DNA of 64,000 bases from an uncultured Schlesneria sp. (GCA_903834925.1 CAILLA010000304.1:1-64000), one strand, 5' to 3'. Shown: positions 52,051 to 61,159, counted from the first letter of the stretch. Numbers and translations: made by a program. Notes: generated from the letters alone by a model not told the origin.

Positions 52051-54603
52051 ATGGCAGAGAACGTGATCAGTAACGATGACTTGAGCGGTCTTTCGGAACA
52101 AGATGTTTCACAGAGATTGCAGAAATACGGTTACAACGAGCTTCCCTCATCAAAAGGGCGCAGTGTTTTTGCAACAGCTTGGGATGTGGTTCGCGAGCCG
52201 ATGTTTCTATTACTGCTGGCCTGTGGCACGATCTACCTGATCCTGGGTGATGTGCAGGAAGCATTGATGCTGCTCGGTTTTGTCTTCGTCGTATTGGGGA
52301 TCACGCTTTACCAGGAGCGAAAGACCGAGCGAGCGCTGGAAGCGCTGCGTGATCTTTCCAGTCCGCGAGCGCTGGTGATCCGTGGTGGTGAAAGAAAACG
52401 TATTGCAGGCCGAGAAGTCGTTCCCGATGACCTGGTGGTTCTGGCGGAGGGAGACCGAGTCCCCGCCGATTCAGTCATTCTTTCGTGTACCAACCTTTCC
52501 ACCGACGAGTCGCTTCTCACGGGCGAATCCGTACCGGTTCGAAAGATCGTTTGGGATGGCGTTCGAGAGATGACTCGGCCCGGTGGCGAAGACCTTCCCT
52601 TCGTTTTTTCGGGTACGTTGATTGTCCAAGGTCAGGGAATTGCAAAAGTCCGTTCGACTGGCCTGCACACGGAAATGGGAAACATCGGCAAGGCCCTGCA
52701 AACCGTACCTGTCGAAGGAACCCGGCTTCAGAAAGAAGTCGGGCAACTGGTCCAGCGCATCGCCATCGTTGGTTTGACTTTGTGCCTCACCGTCATCGTT
52801 GTTTACGGCGTCACACGCGGTAACTGGTTACAAGGATTCCTCGCCGGGATCACTCTTGCGATGGCATTGTTGCCTGAAGAGTTTCCCGTCGTGCTGACCA
52901 TCTTCCTTGCCTTGGGGGCATGGCGATTGTCGAAAATGAATGTGTTAGCCCGCCGTGTGCCGGTGATCGAAACTCTCGGCTCGGCGACCGTTCTTTGCGT
53001 GGATAAGACGGGCACGCTTACCGTGAATCGGATGTCGATCCGCAAGCTGTCCGTTGATGGAATTGTTCATGATGTTGAACAACAGACTGGCGTGGTATTG
53101 CCGGAAACGCTGCATGAGATCGTTGAGTTCGGCATTCTGGCAAGCCAGCGTGACCCGTTCGACCCGATGGAGAAAGCGTTCCATGATCTCGGCAATTTGC
53201 GTCTTGCGGAAACGGAACATCTGCATGCGGATTGGACACTGGAGCGAGAGTATTCGCTATCGCCAGAACTTCTCGCCATGTCACACGTCTGGAAATCGCC
53301 GACCGGTAATGACTTCGTTCTGGCAACGAAAGGTGCTCCTGAAGCCATCGTTGACCTATGCCACTTAGATAAGGAACGGGCAAAAGCGGTGAGTGACCAA
53401 GTGGCCAAGATGGCCGAAGATGGACTTCGCGTCCTGGGAGTCGCCAAGGGGGTGTTCGGGAAACAGCCATTGCCGGGTGAGCAGCATGATTTCACGTTTG
53501 AGTTTCTTGGCCTTGTTGGTTTGGCTGATCCGGTACGTCCCACCGTTCCGGCTGCGGTTGAGGAGTGCTACACCGCTGGAATTCGTGTGGTGATGATTAC
53601 GGGGGATCACCCTACGACGGCACGAAGCATTGCCATGCAGGCGGGAATCAAACCGCTGGATCAGATCATCACCGGTGCTGAACTGGACAAGATTGACGAA
53701 GCTGAGTTGCAGCGACGAGTTCGAACCATCAATGTGTTTGCTCGCATGGTCCCGGAACAAAAGCTCCGTCTGGTGAACGCACTGAAAGCCAACGGCGAAG
53801 TCGTGGCGATGACCGGGGATGGAGTGAATGACGCACCCGCTTTGAAAGCGGCTCATATTGGAATCGCGATGGGCGGTCGAGGAACGGATGTGGCCCGTGA
53901 AGCCGCCTCGTTGGTCTTGCTCGACGATGATTTCGCATCGATCGTGAAGTCGGTTCGCATGGGAAGGCGAATTTTCGACCATCTTCAAAAAGCCATGACC
54001 TACATTGTGGCTGTGCATGTGCCCATTGCCGGGATGTCCCTTGTGCCGGTTCTGCTGGGTGGAGATCCCGTGCTTTTGCCCGTTCATATACTGTTTCTGG
54101 AACTGATTATTGACCCCGCTTGTTCGGTCGTATTTGAAGCCGAACCGGAAGAAGAAAATGTGATGCGCCGTCCGCCGCGAAATCCCGCCACACCGCTGTT
54201 CGGTCCCCGCATTCTTGGTATTGGATTACTCCAGGGTGCGAGTGCATTACTGGTTGTGCTGGCCATTTACCTGTCTTCATTGTGGGGCTGGCTCAATAAA
54301 TCGGACGCCATTGCATTGAGTTTTACGACGCTTGTCATTGCCAATCTCGGATTGATCTTCGCGAATCGTTCCTGGACACGTACCATCTGGTCAACAATTC
54401 GGACGCCAAATGCGGCACTCTGGTGGGTCATCGGCGGAACGACTTTCTTCCTCAGCCTTGCGCTTTATGTGCCATTCATACGTCACATGTTTCATTTCTC
54501 AACGCTTCATCCCAACGACTTGGCGCTTTGTCTGGCAGGAGGATTGTTAAGCATTCTCTGGTTTGAAAGTTTGAAGTTATTCAAGCAGAAGTGGTGGACA
54601 TGA
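52051..54603 (+). CDS. Ca2+-type cation-transporting P-type ATPase
   Basis: P2-type ATPase with a short N-terminal cation ATPase domain (LSEQDVSQRLQKYGYNELP), actuator LTGES, the membrane-4 motif LLPEEFPVVLTIF, phosphorylation site LCVDKTGTLTVNRMS, and hinge MTGDGVNDAPALKAAHIG with GGRGTDVAREAA. The PEEFPV motif and length fit Ca2+- or proton/cation-translocating bacterial ATPases. It lacks heavy-metal-binding CxxC domains. The ATG at 52051 is preceded by GGGGTG at 8 nt and is preferred to a GTG nine bases upstream. It is controlled by leader element 4 and followed by a terminator. Confidence 0.88.
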   Translation: MAENVISNDDLSGLSEQDVSQRLQKYGYNELPSSKGRSVFATAWDVVREPMFLLLLACGTIYLILGDVQEALMLLGFVFVVLGITLYQERKTERALEALRDLSSPRALVIRGGERKRIAGREVVPDDLVVLAEGDRVPADSVILSCTNLSTDESLLTGESVPVRKIVWDGVREMTRPGGEDLPFVFSGTLIVQGQGIAKVRSTGLHTEMGNIGKALQTVPVEGTRLQKEVGQLVQRIAIVGLTLCLTVIVVYGVTRGNWLQGFLAGITLAMALLPEEFPVVLTIFLALGAWRLSKMNVLARRVPVIETLGSATVLCVDKTGTLTVNRMSIRKLSVDGIVHDVEQQTGVVLPETLHEIVEFGILASQRDPFDPMEKAFHDLGNLRLAETEHLHADWTLEREYSLSPELLAMSHVWKSPTGNDFVLATKGAPEAIVDLCHLDKERAKAVSDQVAKMAEDGLRVLGVAKGVFGKQPLPGEQHDFTFEFLGLVGLADPVRPTVPAAVEECYTAGIRVVMITGDHPTTARSIAMQAGIKPLDQIITGAELDKIDEAELQRRVRTINVFARMVPEQKLRLVNALKANGEVVAMTGDGVNDAPALKAAHIGIAMGGRGTDVAREAASLVLLDDDFASIVKSVRMGRRIFDHLQKAMTYIVAVHVPIAGMSLVPVLLGGDPVLLPVHILFLELIIDPACSVVFEAEPEEENVMRRPPRNPATPLFGPRILGIGLLQGASALLVVLAIYLSSLWGWLNKSDAIALSFTTLVIANLGLIFANRSWTRTIWSTIRTPNAALWWVIGGTTFFLSLALYVPFIRHMFHFSTLHPNDLALCLAGGLLSILWFESLKLFKQKWWT

Positions 54604-54644
54604 ACGACAGGTTTTGGAATCGATCGTCAAACGTAAAAAGCTTG

Positions 54645-54667
54645 GAAAAAGCTCGCAGGGCTTTTTC
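54645..54667 (+). terminator. Terminator after the P-type ATPase gene
   Basis: An 8-bp stem GAAAAAGC/GCTTTTTC with a 7-nt loop; the 3' arm itself provides the T-run. It lies 42 nt after the ATPase stop codon. Confidence 0.65.
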
Positions 54668-54725
54668 ACAGCCATTCTGCTATCATCAGTCCATTAAGAA
54701 ACCGAATTCACAAAGGTGTACCCTC

Positions 54726-55043
54726 GTGCCAGACGTTAGAGAGACCGCTGACCTTCTCTTAAAGAGTTTTCTTGAAAAGGTTTCCGGCCCGCTGAAAAGT
54801 GCCAAAATCGAACTTGTGACTGACGGTCAGTTGCAGCCAGGGAACAACAATTCTTTCAGTTGTTCGGTCGAGTTGATGCAAGGTGCGAAAAAGCTTCCGA
54901 GCGAGAAGATTTACGTCAGCTTCAGTAATTTTCCTATGGTCAAATTCTTCGGAAGAACATGGACTGAGTTTGAAGGTGCCTCAGGAATCGCTCCCTTCGT
55001 GATTTGCATACAGGACCATTTTCGGCACTTGAAAGTGTCGTAA
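54726..55043 (+). CDS. Small hypothetical protein, possibly truncated by an in-frame stop
   Basis: About 105 residues starting from a GTG that has AAAGGTG 8 nt upstream (PDVRETADLLLKSFLEKV). The frame opens earlier at 54591, but that part crosses the ATPase 3' end and a terminator. Beta-rich central segment (ELVTDGQLQPGNNNSFSC). No family is recognised. The same frame continues after the TAA at 55041 for 52 protein-like codons to a TGA at 55201, so the gene may once have been longer. Confidence 0.5.
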   Translation: MPDVRETADLLLKSFLEKVSGPLKSAKIELVTDGQLQPGNNNSFSCSVELMQGAKKLPSEKIYVSFSNFPMVKFFGRTWTEFEGASGIAPFVICIQDHFRHLKVS

Positions 55044-55406
55044 CAGAAATCGACTGGCCGCAATGGTTTGCGAGGCGGTATTCCGCCTGACAAATTGCTT
55101 GCTGAGTATGCACAGCAACATGACGCAGTGAATGGTGACTCTGTCGTTTGCACGCTCGCGAAAAATGCGTTAAGCAAAAAGTTTGAGAGAAACGATTTTT
55201 GAATGAGAAAATACGTATAGGTTGTGTTTCGAAAAAGAGTCTTCCGGCGGCATTGCAGGCTTGTTAAGTGTCGTGTTTCATTGGTGGTCTGTGGCAGCGC
55301 ATTTCCGTTATTGTGCGTTAATGTGGATGTGTGCGTAAAAAAAAAACGCAGATATTGTTGACTTCTGTACTCAGTCAGGGTACCGTCTCGTGGTCGATTC
55401 TGTGAT
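55044..55406. other. Gap with in-frame protein-like continuation and an A10 run
   Basis: The first part (to 55201) continues the preceding frame as GRNGLRGGIPPDKLLAEYAQ and similar sequence, with no good start codon. The rest has a run of ten A near 55338 and a possible TTGACT -35 box near 55359, but no clear -10. No RNA gene is recognised. Confidence 0.35.
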
Positions 55407-56618
55407 GTGCCTCAACAGAATGGCTATCTCATGTCGCTTATTGCATTCGCATACTGTACTTTTCTTTCTGCGGCTTTGACGGATACTGACGCTGCTCAGT
55501 CGACCGACGAGACTGTGCTCAAGCAGATTCGGGCTGAGTACCGTGGTCGATTTAATTCCATCCGCACAATGCGAATTAAGTTTCGAGATATGCCGCCGCT
55601 CAACCGCGAGGGCAAGTACGACGAGACAATCTCGCCGAAGTCGTTTGAGTGGTTTGTTTCTGGAGACAAGCAGCTCCTTACGCAGGAGCCTTGGGAGTAT
55701 CCCCGGACGGACCCGGAATCTGCAAATTCTCCGATCTCCGAGTTTCAGGCAACTGGTGCCTGGGATAGCTTCGATGGGCGCACGGGATATCAGGTTCTGT
55801 ATTGGCCGAAATATCCAGACGAGGTTTGGAAAATCTTTCGCACGAAATCCTTGCCGGACGCCATTCGTAACAACTCGTTGCCCGTTTATCTGGGTCTCAG
55901 GCTTGTGCATTCGCAGATTTCGCTCGTTGACCAGCTAGACCAGCCGGGGACTGCTGTTACGGGTCGCGAACTTGTTGGTGATGCACCGTGTGTCAAAGTT
56001 CAGTTGGCCAGCTATGAACCCTGGCCAGGTCTCAAGCATGATTTCGTTGTGTGGCTTGATGCAGAGCACGGTTATGTCTTGAGAAAATTCAGGTTTCAGC
56101 CGTTGCGGTTGCGCGATCTCAAATTCAACAAGGACAGTAAACCGATTGAACTTGTCAACGGCGAATCGACCGATGGAGTTTGCACAACAGAGCTTCGCGC
56201 CGTGCTCGATCCCGTTACTGGCCAGCAAAGATGGTTTCCCGTCAGCTTCGCGGGATCTTTTGCGAAACCGCCGTACTATGTCATCGACGAGTTGGAGATC
56301 AATTTGAAGATCGACTCCAGTAAATTCACTCCCGCGTTTCCGCTCGGAGCCGAGATCGTTGATCTTTCAAAAGACTCAAAGGGGCAAGAATCTTACGCCG
56401 TCGGCGGTGAGGAGGGTCTTGCCTTACTGCGAAAGCGGATGAATGAGCACCGAATTGATGGGCCGCAAGATACCAATTCGGGCTCGGTTTTATATTCCAC
56501 GAGCGAATTTAACGCCCAACCGCCGACGGGCAGTCGGTTGCCGCAGTCGGCGTGGATCGTGTCGATTGTTTGTTTTGTGATCAGCATCGTGGCTGTGTAT
56601 CAGCAACGCGCATCTTGA
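55407..56618 (+). CDS. Secreted/membrane LolA-like protein of unknown function
   Basis: A signal-like N-terminus (LIAFAYCTFLSAAL) precedes a region (about residues 35-330) that resembles the LolA-type outer-membrane lipoprotein-sorting fold: an opening helix TVLKQIRAEYRGRFNSIRTM and strands such as GRTGYQVLYW, RELVGDAPCVKVQL and VVWLDAEHGYVLRKFRF. One hydrophobic helix near the C-terminus (WIVSIVCFVISIVAVY) would anchor it. The start is a GTG with no good ribosome binding site; an ATG at 55431 is an alternative. It opens a cassette with the Cys-rich, C39-pseudopilin and DUF1573 genes. Confidence 0.6.
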   Translation: MPQQNGYLMSLIAFAYCTFLSAALTDTDAAQSTDETVLKQIRAEYRGRFNSIRTMRIKFRDMPPLNREGKYDETISPKSFEWFVSGDKQLLTQEPWEYPRTDPESANSPISEFQATGAWDSFDGRTGYQVLYWPKYPDEVWKIFRTKSLPDAIRNNSLPVYLGLRLVHSQISLVDQLDQPGTAVTGRELVGDAPCVKVQLASYEPWPGLKHDFVVWLDAEHGYVLRKFRFQPLRLRDLKFNKDSKPIELVNGESTDGVCTTELRAVLDPVTGQQRWFPVSFAGSFAKPPYYVIDELEINLKIDSSKFTPAFPLGAEIVDLSKDSKGQESYAVGGEEGLALLRKRMNEHRIDGPQDTNSGSVLYSTSEFNAQPPTGSRLPQSAWIVSIVCFVISIVAVYQQRAS

Positions 56619-56682
56619 CGTCCGCTGCAAGGGCGCGCCGTTTATTTCTGTTCGGAAAACTCTGTCTTTGGAGGGATATCGA

Positions 56683-57201
56683 ATGTTACGTCTGGTCTCA
56701 ACATTGCTTTTCGGCGCGGGGATCGTTTCGCTGTTGCTTGGTTTCGCGGCCGGAGGTGACTCCCGCATATTAACCCAATTTGAAGCGGCATCGATCGATG
56801 GTGGGCAAACTTTTTATTGTTCCGCACCGACCACTAACATGACGTATAAAGGGTGCCAAGAATGCTATCTGAAAAAATCATTTTTTGTCTTCATAAACGA
56901 AAATAATATGCTTGACATGGCAAACATTTACTCCAGGTGTAATAATAATTCCATTGATCAGCAGTGTATGGATAATAATTACCAGACACAGCCAAATCCG
57001 ACATGCACTAAGACTAATCTGCTTTGCGGGACGGCCGCGACTGCCTATACAGACAACCTTTGCTCACAAAAGGCGACAAAGGAAATGATAAACGCACCTG
57101 GGTTCCCTACGATCAACTGTACAACATCGTATTACAGTGCGGCGCTAGGGAGCACCAAGGGCGTGAACTGCAAAATTGTCTCTCCCGGAACTTTGCATTG
57201 A
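56683..57201 (+). CDS. Secreted Cys-rich protein
   Basis: 172 residues with a signal peptide (LVSTLLFGAGIVSLLLGFAAGG) and ten Cys in the mature part, spaced irregularly (FYC, KGCQEC, SRC, QQC, TC, LLC, NLC, NC, NC), suggesting five disulfides. The sequence is rich in Asn, Thr and Ser, and the DNA is more AT-rich than its neighbours (for example a run AATAATAATTCC). No family is recognised. GGAGGGA lies 6-7 nt before the ATG at 56683, a strong ribosome binding site; the frame opens 15 nt earlier. It is followed by the C39-pseudopilin gene, for which it may be cargo or substrate. Confidence 0.65.
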   Translation: MLRLVSTLLFGAGIVSLLLGFAAGGDSRILTQFEAASIDGGQTFYCSAPTTNMTYKGCQECYLKKSFFVFINENNMLDMANIYSRCNNNSIDQQCMDNNYQTQPNPTCTKTNLLCGTAATAYTDNLCSQKATKEMINAPGFPTINCTTSYYSAALGSTKGVNCKIVSPGTLH

Positions 57202-57236
57202 AAATTGTAGGGGGAGCTCGCATTAGGCCATTGGAT

Positions 57237-57257
57237 GTCACGATGTGCCATCGTGAC
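57237..57257. repeat. Perfect 9-bp-stem hairpin in the cassette
   Basis: GTCACGATG and CATCGTGAC around TGC, 36 nt after the Cys-rich gene stop. It could weaken or stop transcription between that gene and the C39-pseudopilin gene; no T-run follows. Confidence 0.45.
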
Positions 57258-57357
57258 GTTATGCGAGAAATGGTGACTTGTCAGTGGCCGAAACCCGAGT
57301 CCGCTCAGCGGCTGTCATGGTGGTTGGCCAATTGGCAATCAACGGATAGGGACTTCA

Positions 57358-58938
57358 ATGCATTTGTTGCATTTGTCAATTTTGCTGACGGTCTTCGCGG
57401 ATGCGGACGTCCCGTTGGTCCGACTTAACCGTTGTGGTCCGGTAGCACTACGAGTTGCTACGGAGTCAATTGGCCGCCCTTTGCCTATTTCTGATATCGA
57501 AGCTGTGGGGCCAGACGATGATCGCAAGTGGACATTTGCGGATCTTCAGAAAGCCGCAAATCAATTCGGCTACCGTACACATGCTCGAAAGTACTCAAAT
57601 GAACCGACGCCATTCACGAGAGGGAAAGCTGCGGCGATTGCTCGGGTGTTTCTGTCAACGGGCGAGTCGCACTACGTCACAATCGTTGAAATGCGCGGAC
57701 CGCTGGCATTGGTCGATAACTTTCCTCAAGATCTCGTGACGATTTCAGTAGAGACTTTGCGAAAAAAATACGGATGGGACGGTAGTCTGCTTTTTGTGTT
57801 TACGGATCATTCGTTCGACGCCTGCATCACTCGCGATGGCAATGTTAAATACACGTATCTTTCCGCATCAATTTTATTTGTTTTCGCTGCGATGGTACTG
57901 GCCTTGCGCGGTCGTAATCCTGTGAAAAGGCCGACCAAAGTCGAGAGCTTTCGCCGAGGTTTGACATTGATTGAGGTGCTGGTTTCGCTCGGAATTATCG
58001 GAGCACTGATGGCACTTGTCTTGCCGAGCATATTGAGTAGTCGTGGTCGGGCGCTGCGGATGTCCTGCGGAAATAATTTGCATCAGGTTGGTCTCGCAAT
58101 GTCGAGTTTTGAGTCGGCCCAGAATTGTTATCCCAATCCAGACCAGCTGCCAAGAATTGCCCGTGATATTCCGCCGCAGAATCTGGCAATCTTTTCACCG
58201 CACGTCGGGCTGTTGCCATGGCTGGATCAGGCCAATATTGAAGCTCAGATTGATTTTCGCAATGATACCCAATCATTTACAGATCCCGCTTCGAGTTCGG
58301 TGAATGATGAGCTTTTGTTAACATCGATCCCTGTCTTCAAGTGTCCTGAAGACTCAATGGAAATTGGTGGTAACAGTTATCGGGCGTGTACAGGAACATC
58401 TCCCGGCTTACATACCACTCCCCAAATTGGCACCCAGATTGCATCGTTGATCGGATGGCACAGCGGTTCAAAGACAGGTTCCCGGGATGTTACAGACGGT
58501 TTGTCGAATACGGCATTCTTCGCGGAACGCGTTGTCGGTGATCGCGACCCAAAAGTATTCACACCATACCGTGACGTGGCATTGGGGGCTCGCGGCGATA
58601 TGCTCCTGCCAGAGAACGCGGTTGTTGCCTGTTCGTTGACAATTCCTGCGAAGCCGTTGCACGCATCATTCGCTGGCTCGACCTGGTTGTATTTTGGGTC
58701 GATGGAAACATCTTACAATCACGTGCTAGAGCCGAATTCGCGAATCGTTGATTGCACCATTGCATCCAGTCCATCGTTGGGTCCGCCTGGGGCATTTACT
58801 GCGCGAAGCCTTCATCCTGGCGGTGTGAACGTGCTCATGGGGGACGGTTCATTGAGATTCATTTCGTCGTCAATCGACCGAACGGTATGGCGATCATTGG
58901 GGTCGATTGCGGGGAATGAGCCGGTCAGCGAGTTCTAA
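57358..58938 (+). CDS. C39-peptidase-like / DUF1559 pseudopilin fusion
   Basis: Residues 1-16 look like a signal peptide. Residues about 20-150 resemble a C39 peptidase (double-glycine bacteriocin-processing family) with Cys26 in NRCGPVAL, His105 in GESHYVTIV and Asp120 in LALVDNFP. A membrane helix lies at about 166-185, then a basic loop, then a prepilin motif RRG before LTLIEVLVSLGIIGAL (cleavage after G201, Glu at +5). The rest is a DUF1559 pseudopilin body with FRNDTQSF, GLSNTAFFAE and NVLMGDGSLRFIS. The basic loop would be cytoplasmic, where prepilin peptidase acts. AGGGA precedes the ATG. Confidence 0.8.
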   Translation: MHLLHLSILLTVFADADVPLVRLNRCGPVALRVATESIGRPLPISDIEAVGPDDDRKWTFADLQKAANQFGYRTHARKYSNEPTPFTRGKAAAIARVFLSTGESHYVTIVEMRGPLALVDNFPQDLVTISVETLRKKYGWDGSLLFVFTDHSFDACITRDGNVKYTYLSASILFVFAAMVLALRGRNPVKRPTKVESFRRGLTLIEVLVSLGIIGALMALVLPSILSSRGRALRMSCGNNLHQVGLAMSSFESAQNCYPNPDQLPRIARDIPPQNLAIFSPHVGLLPWLDQANIEAQIDFRNDTQSFTDPASSSVNDELLLTSIPVFKCPEDSMEIGGNSYRACTGTSPGLHTTPQIGTQIASLIGWHSGSKTGSRDVTDGLSNTAFFAERVVGDRDPKVFTPYRDVALGARGDMLLPENAVVACSLTIPAKPLHASFAGSTWLYFGSMETSYNHVLEPNSRIVDCTIASSPSLGPPGAFTARSLHPGGVNVLMGDGSLRFISSSIDRTVWRSLGSIAGNEPVSEF

Positions 58939-58952
58939 ACAGGACGAGATTC

Positions 58953-60071
58953 ATGGAAGCTCGGCGGAAAAAATTCAGACTTTTGATATTGCACGTCGCA
59001 GTGTCAGCATTCGCGGTTGCTGAATTGATCGGCTGCGGATCACGAAATTCAAGCGAAAAAAAATCCTTCGGAATTGTCGTCGATCCACCACAGATCACTG
59101 TCCAGCGAGAGCCCTCGGATCATACTGACGAGAAACGAAACGTTACGTTTAAACTCCGAAATTCAACCGGGCGTACTGTGCAGATCGGGGAAATGACTTC
59201 CTCGTGCAGTTGCACGGTTGCGAAGCTTCCGCCAACAACGACGCTTCTTCCTGGCGGTGATGTCGAAATTGGTGTGTCGGTCTCTGTCCCAGTGTCGGGA
59301 GAACAAACAGCCACGCTCACAATTCAGACCGACTGCCCACAGTCACCCGTTATCGTGTTGCCTGTCGTAGCTCGTGGGAAATCGATGCAATCACCATTTT
59401 TAGCGTCCCAGACCAAATCCGTGCATGTTGTCGTTCAGTCGGCCGCCGATGCGAATGCAGAAATTTTTATCGACACGGTTGAGGGCTCAGAGGAAAAGGA
59501 ATGGCTTACCTGCTTTACGACATCCGACCCTCGGTTTTCGGTTGAATTACTTGGGGTCGAAATCCTACACCCGCTTGCGGAAGGGAATTTTGCCAAACGA
59601 TACCGGGCTCGCGTCAGCGCCTCGGCGTCGGATTCTGGCGAAAATAGTGTCTCGGGTTGGCTGAAGTTTACATCTTCTGGGCTGAACCCTGTTGATCTTC
59701 CTCAAATCCCTCTCTTTTTCCAGTTTGTGAAAGCTTTGACCTTCGTCCCTGACACGATCGTCTTCAATCGTTTGAATGCCGACGACGAGCGGCCGACTCA
59801 GAAATTGGTACTGATTTCCAATGGCGAGGAAGAATGGAACTGTCAGCCGGTCGATGTCCCGAGTTTCTTGACCGTTACCGCAGATGATGTTGATGGCGAC
59901 TTACCTCATTTTGCGAAACGATTTACGATCACCTTGGTTGATTCATCCGAAGCTCGGCCAATGAATGCGTTGCTGAGATTTTCCACGTCGCTTTCGTCAG
60001 CGCAAATCGTAGAAGTTCCATTGGAGATTCGGCACTCGGAACCGGTGAATCCGAGTGGCAGCGTGCCCTAG
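58953..60071 (+). CDS. DUF1573 lipoprotein
   Basis: A lipoprotein signal with lipobox ELIGC near residues 24-28, then a DUF1573 domain (about 60-150) with the hallmark VTFKLRNSTGRTVQIGEM followed by SSCSCT, a probable disulfide or CxC site. The remainder (about 160-360) holds further Ig-like beta-sandwich segments. DUF1573 proteins are common in Bacteroidetes and planctomycetes and are extracytoplasmic; their function is unknown. AGGACGAG precedes the ATG at 8 nt, and the gene starts 15 nt after the C39-pseudopilin stop, so the two are co-transcribed. Confidence 0.85.
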   Translation: MEARRKKFRLLILHVAVSAFAVAELIGCGSRNSSEKKSFGIVVDPPQITVQREPSDHTDEKRNVTFKLRNSTGRTVQIGEMTSSCSCTVAKLPPTTTLLPGGDVEIGVSVSVPVSGEQTATLTIQTDCPQSPVIVLPVVARGKSMQSPFLASQTKSVHVVVQSAADANAEIFIDTVEGSEEKEWLTCFTTSDPRFSVELLGVEILHPLAEGNFAKRYRARVSASASDSGENSVSGWLKFTSSGLNPVDLPQIPLFFQFVKALTFVPDTIVFNRLNADDERPTQKLVLISNGEEEWNCQPVDVPSFLTVTADDVDGDLPHFAKRFTITLVDSSEARPMNALLRFSTSLSSAQIVEVPLEIRHSEPVNPSGSVP

Positions 60072-60280
60072 TATCACAGTGAGTGAGGGCATCCAGACAC
60101 GCCGTTTTGTCGTAACCTGTTAAAGATGGGTGGGCAAGATTTTTTAATTCGATTTCTGATCGTTTCGCTGCGACAAAGTAATCACCACGATTCGCTTTTG
60201 AGATTGTTATTTCCGTGGAAACGGCGTACGCTAGTTGTTGTTGATGAGGTGTGAGTCATCACACGTCTTGCAACAGGGAT

Positions 60281-60383
60281 CGGAAAACTGGATAAAAAGC
60301 AGCCCGGCTCGGTTCGGGAGGCTGGTTAGTAAGTAAGCCGACGCGATGGAATACCTTTGGTATTCTGCTGCGTCGGCTTTTTT
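60281..60383 (+). promoter_or_regulatory. Attenuator-like leader RNA element, copy 6
   Basis: CGGAAAACT, then AAAAAGCAG, a CCCG/CGGG hairpin, then GGCTGGTTAGTAAGTAAGCC identical to copy 1, and a terminator stem AAGCCGACGC/GCGTCGGCTT with T6. The alternative pairing GGC/GCC plus TTA/TAA is conserved. It lies 125 nt before the DUF3309 gene and 210 nt after the DUF1573 gene. Confidence 0.78.
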
Positions 60384-60508
60384 CGTTTTTCCGGTCTCGT
60401 GCATCGCGTTGATAGTCACCGTTTCCGGTACTTCCACTCATTCTGGAAGGATACGGTCGTCTGTCTGGTTTCGTCATTCTCGGGAAAAAAGAAAAAAGGA
60501 AAACGGAA

Positions 60509-60664
60509 ATGCTCGGTACAATTCTGCTCGTGATTTTGATTCTGATGCTTCTTGGTTCAGTCCCTACGTGGAATCACAGCAGGAACTGGGGTTACGGCCC
60601 TAGCGGTGGGCTGGGGACAATTTTTGTGATCCTGCTCATTCTGGTACTGCTTGGCAAAGTCTGA
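60509..60664 (+). CDS. DUF3309 small hydrophobic protein
   Basis: A 51-residue protein, two hydrophobic helices around a conserved centre: MLGTILLVILILMLLGSVPT, then WNHSRNWGYGPSGGLG, then a second leucine/isoleucine-rich helix ending LGKV. This matches the DUF3309 family of tiny membrane proteins seen near general-stress genes in many bacteria. An AAAAGGAAAACGGA purine stretch precedes the ATG at good spacing. It is controlled by leader element 6. Confidence 0.88.
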   Translation: MLGTILLVILILMLLGSVPTWNHSRNWGYGPSGGLGTIFVILLILVLLGKV

Positions 60665-60751
60665 GGCCAGAAGCGAAGTTGACAGACAACCAGACGTCGC
60701 CCATCACTCGCCGATGTCGACACTCGTATCAATGAAATTCAAAAGAGTTCA

Positions 60752-60877
60752 GCCACAGATACACACAGAACCACACAGATAAAGAGCAGTAAATCCCATG
60801 GAAAACAGTTGAAAGGCTCCGTTGCCTGTGTTTTCCTGTTTTGCATTTATCCGTGTGGATCTGTGTTCATCTGTGGC
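60752..60877. repeat. 126-bp large inverted repeat (MITE-like)
   Basis: The left arm at 60752-60783 (GCCACAGAT, ACACAGA, CCACAC, GATAAA) is the reverse complement of the right arm at 60846-60877 with 4 mismatches in 32. The centre is 62 bp. It has no coding capacity and lies in the 495-bp stretch between the DUF3309 gene and the DUF3494 pseudogene, where no other gene is supported. Confidence 0.7.
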
Positions 60878-61159
60878 AAGTTTTCTTCTCTTTCGCGTTA
60901 CCCTCGGGGAATCGTTGACCGCTTTAATCGGTTATGGAAACGCTGCCAGTAAGACAACGGCGATGAAAATGCTCACCGGATTCGGTACCGAATGACGGAT
61001 GATGCGGGCGAGGCGGGCGCGACGCGCGATGAAAAAGCCTTGTCGAGCTTCATGTGTGGTTTTTTGAGATTTTGAATGAAACGGGGACAGATCAAAATCG
61101 ATTTGACCCATCCCCGTTTTCACTGGAACACGGAACTTGGATTCCCGCTGTCCGAAAAT

